DNA of 28,874 bases, taken from contig RYVZ01000035.1 in NCBI GenBank assembly GCA_003979345.1, positions 1 through 28,874 on the forward strand, given 5' to 3'. The notes under the pieces were generated by a model, which was not told where the DNA came from, searched no databases, and saw only the letters and a list, made by a program, of their open reading frames with translations. The stretch comes from Lachnospiraceae bacterium (GTDB taxonomy: Bacteria > Bacillota > Clostridia > Lachnospirales > Lachnospiraceae). Numbering within the stretch: the first letter of the stretch is position 1; each line of letters begins with the position of its first letter. Shown in pieces: positions 15,717 through 22,792 of this stretch. The position numbers were made by a program, and so were the translations under genes.

Positions 15717-16079
15717 TTATGAATGAAAGAACCGTGCTGTAAATGTTGCATTCCATGACCACTCTGTAGATGTATTAAAACTGCAGTTTGCAGTAACAGT
15801 AATATCATTATTGATCTCGCCTCTATGATAGGTTCCTGTACCTGTACTGCCTTTATGACCGCCTGATCCGCTTATACCGTCCGAACAACTTACAATGCAT
15901 GTATCGTAAAATTTTGACATGACGCTCCACGGGATTGTCGCACTTACGGATGAGTGCGGCTGTCTTCCTGCGTTGATTTCTCCTCCCCTTCCGGCATTTC
16001 CTGAGATTTTCATTACATATTCTTCCGGAAGGTCTTTTACTTTTTCGCCCGAATTGACATTTGATCTATAATATGCCAT
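15717..16079 (-). CDS. Small phage tail-region protein, MAY family (120 aa)
   Basis: A 120-residue protein starting MAYYRSNVNSGEKVKDLPEE. The middle is Gly/Ser/Thr-rich (GISGSGGHKGSTGTGTYHRG) and the end is Trp/aromatic-rich (STEWSWNATFTARFFHS). The start follows GTGAGGAAAATCTG. The bases before it encode, in frame, the last ~30 residues of the beta module found in two neighbouring genes, ending in TGA two bases before the ATG. The same arrangement occurs at the 190-residue fibre gene and the MAYIKC protein. Likely an exposed tail-tip or fibre-associated protein; no known family recognised. Confidence 0.65.
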   Translation of the reverse strand: MAYYRSNVNSGEKVKDLPEEYVMKISGNAGRGGEINAGRQPHSSVSATIPWSVMSKFYDTCIVSCSDGISGSGGHKGSTGTGTYHRGEINNDITVTANCSFNTSTEWSWNATFTARFFHS

Positions 16080-16080
16080 A

Positions 16081-16179
16081 TCAGATTTTCCTCACTTTCA
16101 TTTTTATCGTCCCGCTCCGTTGCCTGTCAAAGGTCATTGTCGGTGTGTTTTCGTTCTGCACTGTATCGGCAGCAGGCAG
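16081..16179 (-). pseudogene. Truncated third copy of the fibre C-terminal beta module
   Basis: Read on the minus strand, this encodes ENTPTMTFDRQRSGTIKMK then VRKI and stop. It aligns with the ends of the 190-residue protein (LTLTFDAQTKTVNVKVRIS) and the 120-residue module protein (LTLLFDEQEKDVRVRIKVREI). Upstream it runs into a terminator with no start codon, so only the 3' end of the gene survives. It supplies the ribosome site of the following MAYYRS gene. Confidence 0.65.
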
Positions 16180-16183
16180 GAAG

Positions 16184-16232
16184 AAAAAGGGGGCAGAGCC
16201 GGAAGATACCGGCTCCGTCCCTGTATTTTTTT
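16184..16232 (-). terminator. Bidirectional-looking intrinsic terminator after the 120-aa module gene
   Basis: A 13-position stem (16190-16202 with 16209-16221, one mismatch, one G-U in the minus reading) with a 6-nt loop. On the minus strand it ends in TTTTTC (16188-16184). On the plus strand it is followed by seven T (16226-16232). It starts 12 bases after the stop of the module gene, inside the tail module. Confidence 0.8.
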
Positions 16233-16243
16233 GCGTGCTCTTT

Positions 16244-16606
16244 TTATATTTCCCTCACTTTGATCCTTACCCGGACATCTTTTTCCTGCTCATCAAAGAG
16301 TAAGGTCAACTGACCTGCTTCGACAGTGCTGATGCTTGTGGGATTTACGCCGTAGACGTCCGTATAAACATCGACAAAGCTATCCTCTGTAATGGAATCG
16401 TCCGTAAATGTCATGGATGTACTGCCGGCGGCAAGGGTGGCGGTCAGACAGATTCCCTCCAGTTTCGAGGTCTTTTCTTCCACACTTTCTCCATTCAGGC
16501 ATTCTACGTCCGCCGAACTTGTCCAAAAACTCACGCGATCCCATTCGTCTTTTGATTCATCGGTAAGGATGCGGTATTTTTTTCCGGTTACGATATGTTC
16601 CGTCAT
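16244..16606 (-). CDS. Phage tail protein with fibre-type C-terminal beta module (120 aa)
   Basis: A 120-residue protein. Residues 8-50 (GKKYRILTDESKDEWDRVSFWT, DVECLNGESVEEK) resemble short segments common in tail fibre proteins of Firmicutes phages. Residues 55-120 (TATLAAGSTSMTFTDDSITE, VDVYTDVYGVNPTSIS, VRVRIKVREI) match residues 128-190 of the 190-residue protein encoded at 21973. The repeated domain is probably an assembly or attachment module at the tail tip. The start is preceded only by GAGTGAG, so translation may be weak. A terminator follows at once. Confidence 0.65.
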   Translation of the reverse strand: MTEHIVTGKKYRILTDESKDEWDRVSFWTSSADVECLNGESVEEKTSKLEGICLTATLAAGSTSMTFTDDSITEDSFVDVYTDVYGVNPTSISTVEAGQLTLLFDEQEKDVRVRIKVREI

Positions 16607-16740
16607 TGTTTCTCACTCTGCCTTTCTGTTTTATTGTCTGTGAACCGTTAGCTTATCCTCGGCAAGCTTTTGTTTTCTTTTCTGTAAGTTTGCGATTCGT
16701 TTTCATAAGCCTTTGATTCGTTTGGGTGAATTTGCATGTT

Positions 16741-16896
16741 ATATTTGCTCCCTTATGGGAATCATTGTTTTGCACTTAATCCTTTATAGGAATCTGTATT
16801 TTGCACTTAATCCTTTATAGGAATCTGTATTTTGTACTCGATCTTTTATGATGAATCTGCATTTTGGACCTGATCCTTATGCCGGATTTGGTAATG
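16741..16896. repeat. Tandem ~31-bp repeats in a tail-module intergenic gap
   Basis: Units spaced 31, 31 and 32 bases contain TTTTGCACTTAATCC and TTTATAGGAATCTG. Two adjacent copies (about 16768-16830) are nearly identical, the next two are degenerate, and a shortened unit precedes them at 16744. Each has a TCCT/AGGA mini-hairpin. They fill the right half of the gap 16607-16902, which holds no gene; its left half (16640-16740) has looser TTTGCATG/GATTCGTTT words. Confidence 0.75.
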
Positions 16897-16902
16897 TTGT
16901 TT

Positions 16903-17226
16903 TCAGGCGATCCAGTGTATGCCTTTTTTGTGCGAAGCGGGAGCTTCCGCCTGATAATATCCGGGTTTTTCTTTTTTCTCTTTTGCGGTCAGATATTCTC
17001 CGAGCCGGTACAGTCTGTTTTCCAGTCTGTTAAACAGGGATGCCCCGTAATAAAAAGTACCGGAATGTTCCAGCAATCGGGACGCCTCGCTATACTTTTT
17101 ACGCCGGATCAGCGCTTGATACTGCTGTAACAGGTCTAAATGCATAAGATCAGTGTCGGACATGAATGTTCTTGGGTCAATGCTGTCCGGGAATGCACAA
17201 TCCGCACGGTTTTCAGTATTTGTCAT
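16903..17226 (-). CDS. Small helical protein, paralogue of its upstream neighbour (107 aa)
   Basis: ATG 17226 follows GGAG about ten bases upstream; an in-frame ATG at 17247 has no ribosome site and would overlap the upstream gene. The body is helical: LDLLQQYQALIRRKKYSEASRLLE, then FNRLENRLYRLGEYL and KPGYYQAEAP. The same pattern (helix, Y-x-x-A-x-R-L-hydrophobic, helix, YY/Q-rich tail) is in the gene just upstream, so the two are paralogues. Position after the tip gene suggests a small tail or assembly protein. The family is unknown. Confidence 0.6.
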   Translation of the reverse strand: MTNTENRADCAFPDSIDPRTFMSDTDLMHLDLLQQYQALIRRKKYSEASRLLEHSGTFYYGASLFNRLENRLYRLGEYLTAKEKKEKPGYYQAEAPASHKKGIHWIA

Positions 17227-17231
17227 AGCGT

Positions 17232-17561
17232 TCAGTCTCCAATCCATATGTCTAAGAGCTCGCAGCTTTCAATCGGGTTCTGATCCTGATAATAGATGCC
17301 CTGATATTTTGATTTAGCCATGATCTCTAAGTTTCTTGTCTCTTCGTCGAGGAAATTCAGATATTCCGCCGAGAGGAAGCATTTGTTTAAGAGTTCCTTG
17401 TTTAATTCAATGAGTCTTGCCGCATGCTGATAAGCTCCCCGCGCCTGCAGGGACTTGATCTGATCGACGAACGCGGCGATATTGTCTGTCACATCCATAA
17501 ATTGATGAAGAGTCATCAATTGTTTTGGAAACTGGCTGTATTCGTTTGTATAAGATGCCAT
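17232..17561 (-). CDS. Small helical phage protein (109 aa)
   Basis: ATG 17561 (MASYTNEYSQFPKQ) follows AAAGAGGTACTT, a clear ribosome site, and is preferred to the upstream ATG of the open frame. The sequence is almost wholly helical: LHQFMDVTDNIAAFVDQIKS, YQHAARLIELNKELL, AEYLNFLDEETRNLEIM, then a tail YQGIYYQDQNPIES. It resembles the next gene in layout and several residues. Five bases separate the two. Similar small helical genes often sit behind tip genes in Firmicutes phages, but no name can be given. Confidence 0.6.
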   Translation of the reverse strand: MASYTNEYSQFPKQLMTLHQFMDVTDNIAAFVDQIKSLQARGAYQHAARLIELNKELLNKCFLSAEYLNFLDEETRNLEIMAKSKYQGIYYQDQNPIESCELLDIWIGD

Positions 17562-17738
17562 AAGTACCTCTTTCTGATCATGAAGATTCTGATTTGTTAA
17601 GAACATGGAATTGTCATGTTAACTTGCTAAGAGTTGATATTGCCATGTTGATATGTTAACTCCTGATCGTAATGATTTTGTAATGATAGAAATTCTGTTG
17701 GTCGCAGGATACGCAAGAGTGTTCCGTGTTCTATGCAG

Positions 17739-17795
17739 CTATTTTCCCGACATATAATACTTCTTATTGTTTGGGCAATATTTTTGGTATGCCAT
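17739..17795 (-). pseudogene. Possible stub of a MAY-type gene (18 codons)
   Basis: MAYQKYCPNNKKYYMSGK then TAG, 11 bases after the stop of the 553-residue gene. The first residues match the start pattern of the three MAY proteins. No good ribosome site is seen. It may be chance or a decayed copy. The surrounding gap 17607-17805 also holds degenerate repeats with GTTAAC (17618 and 17655) and nothing else. Confidence 0.25.
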
Positions 17796-17805
17796 TTAGC
17801 GGTGA

Positions 17806-19467
17806 TTACGGGTTCTGCGCCGCAGGAGGATAGAAGCGCATGAGGGTCCATGAAGTTGTGCCGCCCGCCGGATCATGAGATATGCTTTTTACAAGATACT
17901 GGTTGATCTGCCCGGTATCTTTTCGACGGTATGATACTTTGATGTTTATGTCGGCAAACGGGCAGAGTTTGGTCGTGATATTGATGGAATCAGTCAGCCG
18001 GCTGTTTTTCCAGTTTTCATATTCCGCTCTTGCCAGAGCGAGCGAATCGGATGTGATATTTTCATATTCGCCGCCTGTTTTGACGTCCGGAAGAAGCCCC
18101 AGTTCTTCTATGCAGAAGGGACTGTCGGGAATGACCGTAAAATGGATGATGTTGCAGTGATACAATTGCTGAAAATAATCTTTTGTCAAAGCGGCACCGT
18201 TTGTCAGAATATCGACTGCGTGGGGCTGGAACTGCCCTAACAGATAAGCGCGTGTCACGGTACTGCCCTCCGCATATTTCTTTTTGATGCGAAATACATA
18301 AACCTGTCCCGCTTCCATTACGTTTGCCGTGACCGGTGCCTCGGTGTTTTCATCGAAAATAGGAAGACTCTCGCTGTCGTTCACACGAAGCGCTGCGCCG
18401 GTTTCGTTTGCGGACGGGATTTTGACTGCGATATGGATTCCGCTCTGGTGGGACGCCGGATACGCATCGGCATGGCAGGAATAGCAGCCGCCGGAATACG
18501 TGCAATTATCCGTATAAAAGTCCGCATCGATCGTTTTTCCCCACACCTCGCATATATTCCTGACGCCAGTCATATTGACGGAAGTATTTTCGGAGATATA
18601 GATGCGGTCAAAAAAAGCGTGGTCAAGCACGGCTTCATCGTCGAAGCAGGAGGGGATCATGCGGCAGATAAAATTTCCGTATTCGTCAAAGTACATCTCA
18701 TAATTTGGATACAGGTCGCGGAGGGTCGTCAGAATGGAAGCGATCGTGCTCCCGGCACTAAATTCCTGGTCGTATGGGAGTGTGTTCCACAGCGGCATGG
18801 CGCTGCCGTCTTTGAGAAGGATTTTTGATTCCTCGCGATATTGCAGATAATCGGGATTATATTGCGGCATTCCTTTGAGCTCGCCAATCTCATCCAACTG
18901 TATCCGGGATTCGCTGAGTCCGCCAAGCTGTGTGAGGGTGGTGCGGACAGCATCCCGTATGGTATAGCACATGATGATCTCTCCGGTATCGGGATCTTCC
19001 TCATAGGCAGGAAACGATATGTCTGCTGCGCCGCCCACCTGCCCGCTGCGGCTACCGTCAAGGTTTGCCCATAGATCGCTTAGGGAAAGGGAGAGTGTAT
19101 TGGTTTCGGCGTTATAGGAGGCGCCATAATCGGTAAAGACATAGACGCCCTGTGGGTACCAGTGCCATGTTTCATAGTGGTGGTCATAGATTCCGATCTC
19201 AAGCCGGATGATCCGGTTCATCCAGATGACGGAATCTTTTTCCAGTCGAAGGTGATTGTTTTTGAGCGGTGTTACAGTGAGGCTGACGGTGCGTCTGACG
19301 TCACTTTCCGCTGAAATGGTAAAGGCGGCGTTTTGTATGCCGCCCTCTAACTGGTCTAAATGAGTATTGCTTTTTTCATCATAAACATCGATCTTTACTC
19401 TGATGGAGAAAGCTCTCTGCTGAATCAGTTTTAAGTCTCTGGTATTGATTGGTTGAATTTTGATCAC
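17806..19467 (-). CDS. Phage tail tip / baseplate protein (553 aa), DUF5048-like
   Basis: A large structural protein. The N-terminal ~150 residues are beta-rich and resemble tail-associated hub proteins: SIRVKIDVYDEK, FTISAESDVRRTVSLTVTPL, DSVIWMNRIIRLEIGIYDH, WHWYPQGVYVFTDYGAS. A central part contains SIASILTTLRDLYPNYEMYFDEYGNFI, seen in tail hub proteins. A Cys-rich loop follows near residue 325 (NCTYSGGCYSCH), and a C-terminal domain ends SISHDPAGGTTSWTLMRFYPP. The likely start is GTG 19467, with AAGG very close upstream, so the exact start is uncertain. By gene order it probably plays the Tal/hub role. No protease or lysin motif was seen. Confidence 0.65.
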   Translation of the reverse strand: MIKIQPINTRDLKLIQQRAFSIRVKIDVYDEKSNTHLDQLEGGIQNAAFTISAESDVRRTVSLTVTPLKNNHLRLEKDSVIWMNRIIRLEIGIYDHHYETWHWYPQGVYVFTDYGASYNAETNTLSLSLSDLWANLDGSRSGQVGGAADISFPAYEEDPDTGEIIMCYTIRDAVRTTLTQLGGLSESRIQLDEIGELKGMPQYNPDYLQYREESKILLKDGSAMPLWNTLPYDQEFSAGSTIASILTTLRDLYPNYEMYFDEYGNFICRMIPSCFDDEAVLDHAFFDRIYISENTSVNMTGVRNICEVWGKTIDADFYTDNCTYSGGCYSCHADAYPASHQSGIHIAVKIPSANETGAALRVNDSESLPIFDENTEAPVTANVMEAGQVYVFRIKKKYAEGSTVTRAYLLGQFQPHAVDILTNGAALTKDYFQQLYHCNIIHFTVIPDSPFCIEELGLLPDVKTGGEYENITSDSLALARAEYENWKNSRLTDSINITTKLCPFADINIKVSYRRKDTGQINQYLVKSISHDPAGGTTSWTLMRFYPPAAQNP

Positions 19468-19589
19468 CGCCTTTTTGGATTTGTTATATTATTAACTGGC
19501 TTTATGCGTATTCCCGAAAATGATCGGTATGGATAGCTTTTACTCTCACTGATCGATAGGTGTTTCATCATATTTCGGGCAGCATGGCA

Positions 19590-20519
19590 CTACCGGTTCC
19601 ACCATTCTTCTGTCACGCTTTCCGAAATCAGACCGGCTTCCCACAGGTCTTCTTCGCTGTTGATATTTCCAATTTCCACAGCGCCGAATGAGAGTTTCCG
19701 GTTTTGATAATTGTCCGTTGCCGTGTCGCTTGGCGGACGGTGGATATAGACCAGATAAACGCTGCCGTCAATGCTCTTTAGTATTTTCGGTTTTCCGTTT
19801 CTCAAAAATAATTTTGCCCTCCGGTTATACGCAATGCGTTGTTTATCATCCTGAAGATCTACTGAGCACATGTCCTCGTTTAACGGGAAAAATTGTGCGT
19901 TTACCGTGATCTCCTCGTAGTTGGCGGCGCTGTTGCTGACAATGGTAGGGTATTGGTCATACATGGTTGTGATCACGCTGTTTGGCACGACGGAAGTGTT
20001 GTCCAAAAAGTTGTCCGTGATGTTGGTACACCATACTTCGTCACGGTCGGCGATCATTAAGCTGTGCGACCGGACAAAAACGCTGTCCTGAAAATAAAAG
20101 CCCTCCATGCCCTGCATAATTGGAACTGCGGCATATTGATATTCGCAGTTAGGAACGGCTGTCAGATCGATGTTTTTCATATTGAAATCTTCAATGGAAG
20201 AGACTTTTCGCACGTCCAGCGTGATCCACTGGAATTCGTCAGTGTTTTTTCGCTTAATGAGCAAATGCGATACCTCTTGATAATTCCAGTCCACGTTTCC
20301 GGCGGAGGTATTTCCGTTAAATTTTGCGTGCAGGATCGTATCCCAGTCCCAGTAGGGATTTATTTCAGAGGACAATTCTTCTGTTACATTTTGTGTGACT
20401 CTAAGGTCGTCGTACCATCCGCCCGACAGTTCAATCTTTGTGATTGTATCCAAATCGGTAGGTGTGCATGGAACTGACATCACATCGGCGCAGAACATCT
20501 CTTTGCTGAGAAAGATCAT
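19590..20519 (-). CDS. Phage tail tip / baseplate structural protein (309 aa)
   Basis: Starts in an ATGA overlap with the stop of the upstream 352-residue gene and has GGGAGGTG nine bases before, so the two are translationally coupled. The sequence is beta-rich with many aromatic and acidic residues (WYDDLRVTQNVTEELSSEINPYWDWD, NAQFFPLNEDMCSVDLQDD, KILKSIDGSVYLVYIHRPPSD, ending SESVTEEWWNR). The position between tape measure/fibre genes and the hub protein suggests a distal-tail or baseplate role. No specific family was recognised. Confidence 0.6.
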   Translation of the reverse strand: MIFLSKEMFCADVMSVPCTPTDLDTITKIELSGGWYDDLRVTQNVTEELSSEINPYWDWDTILHAKFNGNTSAGNVDWNYQEVSHLLIKRKNTDEFQWITLDVRKVSSIEDFNMKNIDLTAVPNCEYQYAAVPIMQGMEGFYFQDSVFVRSHSLMIADRDEVWCTNITDNFLDNTSVVPNSVITTMYDQYPTIVSNSAANYEEITVNAQFFPLNEDMCSVDLQDDKQRIAYNRRAKLFLRNGKPKILKSIDGSVYLVYIHRPPSDTATDNYQNRKLSFGAVEIGNINSEEDLWEAGLISESVTEEWWNR

Positions 20520-21574
20520 GGCTGTTCACCTCCCGTCGCAGACTGCTTTTCGACAAAGCATTTTAACTGATAGACAAAATGAACTCTTCGGATATGGATG
20601 GTAACAATGTCGTCCGAACGCGGTGCGAGCGGTTCGGAATATAACAGATAATTGCAAAGCCCGTTTGAGACGGCGAGTTTATATCTCATCTGACCGTCGT
20701 CATAGATATAGGACGACAGCGTGAGGGACGTTATGTTATCGGAGCACTTTAGAATGACGGCGTTCCGATACATATCTGTGCCGCGGATGGACAGCGTAAA
20801 GTCCCCTGAGACCGAAAAGTCTTTATCATAGACTAAAGTCCGATCGATCAGATTGATCGATCCGTCACGATATTCGTATTCTGCTTCCGTATCGGAAGGG
20901 TTGATCACGACAAAGTTTGTCTGATATGTGACGACGGAATTTTGTTCGTTGCACTGTGCGTCGATGAGCTTATAATCTTTCGGGTTCTCGTAATTGACAA
21001 AAATTTTAATATAGCCGGTATCAAGCGGGATTCCGTTTACAGTGGAGCCGGCTGCACGCAAGTAGTAGAATCTGTCGTCGGTCAGTCCGCGGTAGGCGTA
21101 GTTCATGTTTTCCGCTGTGAAGAACGTTTCGCTTTCTGTAAGAAGATTTCTGAGGTCGTCGTATAAATAGAAGCGAAACTCGTCGATGTTTTCGCCGTTC
21201 TCCTGTTCATAGACTAAGGATGCATAGAGGGAAGCGCTATGAAAGGTGTCTTCGTTTTGGATGTCCTTAAAATAGAAGGAAGGAGCAGCAAGACAGTAGA
21301 AGTATGCTTTGTCGGACAGCGGGCTCGCGTTATGGAAGGAATCGAAGACCTGTCCCTGAATGGCGTATTTGGTTCCGTTTTTCAGGGTATCGGGCGGGAT
21401 CGTATGCTCCAGTGCGAGTCCGTTTTTGGTTTCGTCATAGACAACACGCAGGGTTGCTGCGTCATAGATGACGATCCGGTTAGCGTGCGGCAGATGCCCA
21501 ATATAGGACATGGAAACGACTGCGCCGAGGCAGGCGTCGAAAGGGAGTATTTTATTGATCTGTGGTTTTGGCAT
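20516..21574 (-). CDS. Phage tail protein with immunoglobulin/FnIII-like repeats (352 aa)
   Basis: A 352-residue protein of repeated beta-sandwich character: segments such as ANRIVIYDAATLRVVYDE, FHSASLYASLVYEQE, DEFRFYLYDDLRNLL and FYYLRAAGSTVNGIPLDTGY resemble fibronectin type III-like strands in tail-tip proteins. The start ATG 21574 has GGTGA about ten bases upstream and GGAGG further away. Its stop overlaps the next start (ATGA). Probably a structural or glycan-contacting tip component; the exact role is unknown. Confidence 0.6.
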   Translation of the reverse strand: MPKPQINKILPFDACLGAVVSMSYIGHLPHANRIVIYDAATLRVVYDETKNGLALEHTIPPDTLKNGTKYAIQGQVFDSFHNASPLSDKAYFYCLAAPSFYFKDIQNEDTFHSASLYASLVYEQENGENIDEFRFYLYDDLRNLLTESETFFTAENMNYAYRGLTDDRFYYLRAAGSTVNGIPLDTGYIKIFVNYENPKDYKLIDAQCNEQNSVVTYQTNFVVINPSDTEAEYEYRDGSINLIDRTLVYDKDFSVSGDFTLSIRGTDMYRNAVILKCSDNITSLTLSSYIYDDGQMRYKLAVSNGLCNYLLYSEPLAPRSDDIVTIHIRRVHFVYQLKCFVEKQSATGGEQP

Positions 21575-21629
21575 GTTTCATTTTCACCGTCCTCCGTTTA
21601 GTTTTTTGAGCTGTGAGCAGTTACTTGTG

Positions 21630-21971
21630 TTATAGGATTTTATAAATATAGCATTGATAGATGCCCATAGCCTCAGTTCCACTTATGTTTATTTTAATGG
21701 CGCTGTTTCCGCTCTTTTTAACGATAAGTGACCTACAATATAGCTTAGGCCTTACATTGTCGTTATATAAGCCTCCGTCTTGTGCTAATATTGTTGAATT
21801 GCTGGCAGTCATATTTACATTTCCGGTATCACCTGTTGCGCAGATAAATGCTGCCGCAATTTCACAATCATTGATTGTGATGACTTCCGTGTTGTTTGAT
21901 ATTCTTTGAGTGGCTTTGACGGGATTTAACTTATTTTTTTCTTTTACAGTACAGCATTTTATATAAGCCAT
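21630..21971 (-). CDS. Small phage tail-region protein, MAY family (113 aa)
   Basis: A 113-residue protein starting MAYIKCCTVKEKNKLNPVK. It is Asn/Thr/Ile-rich with a beta-helix-like look (VITINDCEIAAAFICATGD, NMTASNSTILAQDGG, LIVKKSGNSAIKINISGTE). The ATG is one base after the stop of the fibre-type gene and uses a ribosome site inside it, so the pair is coupled. The same fibre-module-then-MAY arrangement recurs at 16081. Likely an accessory tip or fibre protein; no function recognised. Confidence 0.65.
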   Translation of the reverse strand: MAYIKCCTVKEKNKLNPVKATQRISNNTEVITINDCEIAAAFICATGDTGNVNMTASNSTILAQDGGLYNDNVRPKLYCRSLIVKKSGNSAIKINISGTEAMGIYQCYIYKIL

Positions 21972-21972
21972 A

Positions 21973-22545
21973 TCAGCTTATCCTCACTTTCACGTTGACT
22001 GTTTTTGTTTGTGCATCAAAGGTCAGCGTCAGGACATTTCCGCTTTGAGAAATTGCAGTTGGGTTGATATTAAACACATTGGTGTATACTTCGATCATAC
22101 TGTCATCAGTAATCGCACTATCCGTAAATGTCAGTGTGGTTTTACCTGTGTCGAGCGCTGCTGTCAGGACGGTTCCCACTGTGACTGTGATATCCTGACT
22201 GCCGTCAAACAAGACCCCGTTGATCGTGCGTGCAGTCTCCAGTTTTGTCGCTGTTCCGGCGTTCCCGGAAACGGTTGTCTGAAGCGGATGGACGTGATCG
22301 CCGCGTGCAAAGCCGGACTCTGTTCCGGCATCGGCGGTACCCGCCTCTTTTGGAAGCGTTGTGGAAGCGGAAAGCTCAGAGATGACGGGCTTATCGACTA
22401 AGTCGTCATAGCTCCCGGTGAAGGCGACTGCTTTCAGATCATCCGGTTGTGAGTATTTTTTGCTTAATACGCCGGAATCGAAATCCTGTAATGTGGATTT
22501 CAGATATTCTCTGTCGATTGGTTTTGGCTGATATTCCTGTATCAT
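21973..22545 (-). CDS. Phage tail fibre-like protein (190 aa)
   Basis: The start follows AGGAGGAACAGCC. Residues 1-60 (IDREYLKSTLQDFDSGVLSK) form a connecting region. Residues 62-123 carry typical fibre repeats (TESGFARGDHVHPLQTTVSG, NAGTATKLETARTINGVLFD, GSQDITV). Residues 128-190 are the beta module repeated in the gene at 16244 and, truncated, at 16081. The protein is short for a fibre, so it may be a spike tip or one link of a composite fibre. It follows the terminator behind the tape measure gene and so probably has its own promoter. Confidence 0.72.
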   Translation of the reverse strand: MIQEYQPKPIDREYLKSTLQDFDSGVLSKKYSQPDDLKAVAFTGSYDDLVDKPVISELSASTTLPKEAGTADAGTESGFARGDHVHPLQTTVSGNAGTATKLETARTINGVLFDGSQDITVTVGTVLTAALDTGKTTLTFTDSAITDDSMIEVYTNVFNINPTAISQSGNVLTLTFDAQTKTVNVKVRIS

Positions 22546-22593
22546 GGCTGTTCCTCCTGTTTTCGTTCGCTTTTTTGGTACTCTTTTGTGTGA

Positions 22594-22615
22594 ATGATAA
22601 CTTTTTGCTTATCAT
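22594..22615. promoter_or_regulatory. Inverted repeat upstream of the fibre gene (possible operator)
   Basis: ATGATAA (22594-22600) and TTATCAT (22609-22615) form a perfect 7-bp inverted repeat with an 8-base spacer, between the tape measure terminator and the fibre gene. A regulatory role is a guess. No convincing -35/-10 pair was found next to it. Confidence 0.35.
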
Positions 22616-22640
22616 GTCCCTTGGATAACAATATTCGATT

Positions 22641-22689
22641 GTAAAAAAATAAGGATCCCCCGCACCTTTGACTCATGGCGCGGGGGATC
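22641..22689 (-). terminator. Intrinsic terminator after the tape measure gene
   Basis: GATCCCCCGC (22654-22663) pairs perfectly with GCGGGGGATC (22680-22689), a 10-bp GC-rich stem with a 16-base loop. On the minus strand it is followed by TTATTTTTTTAC. It should separate the tape measure transcript from the fibre and tip genes. Confidence 0.85.
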
Positions 22690-22701
22690 TGACAGGGGTA
22701 T

Positions 22702-22792
22702 GATGGCGTCTGCCATCGGGTGACATATGACGCAGGAGCGTGGCGTCACCGGTTATTGGGGATATCTGACAGGCGCATGGCGCACCGGTCAG
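22702..22792. repeat. Cluster of three hairpins behind the tape measure stop codon
   Basis: Hairpin one is GATGGC (22702-22707) with GCCATC (22712-22717). Hairpin two is GGTGAC (22719-22724) with GTCACC (22745-22750), containing an inner ACGC/GCGT stem. Hairpin three is CTGAC (22766-22770) with GTCAG (22788-22792), containing an inner GCGC-ATG-GCGC. The third overlaps the tape measure stop codon. They share GGCG/GCGC words and precede the terminator. Confidence 0.55.

Noticed and set aside
17627..17851. 74-codon minus-strand ORF after the 553-aa tail gene
   Set aside because: No ribosome site, starts within the upstream gene in another frame, and has no protein-like composition or family match I recognise.
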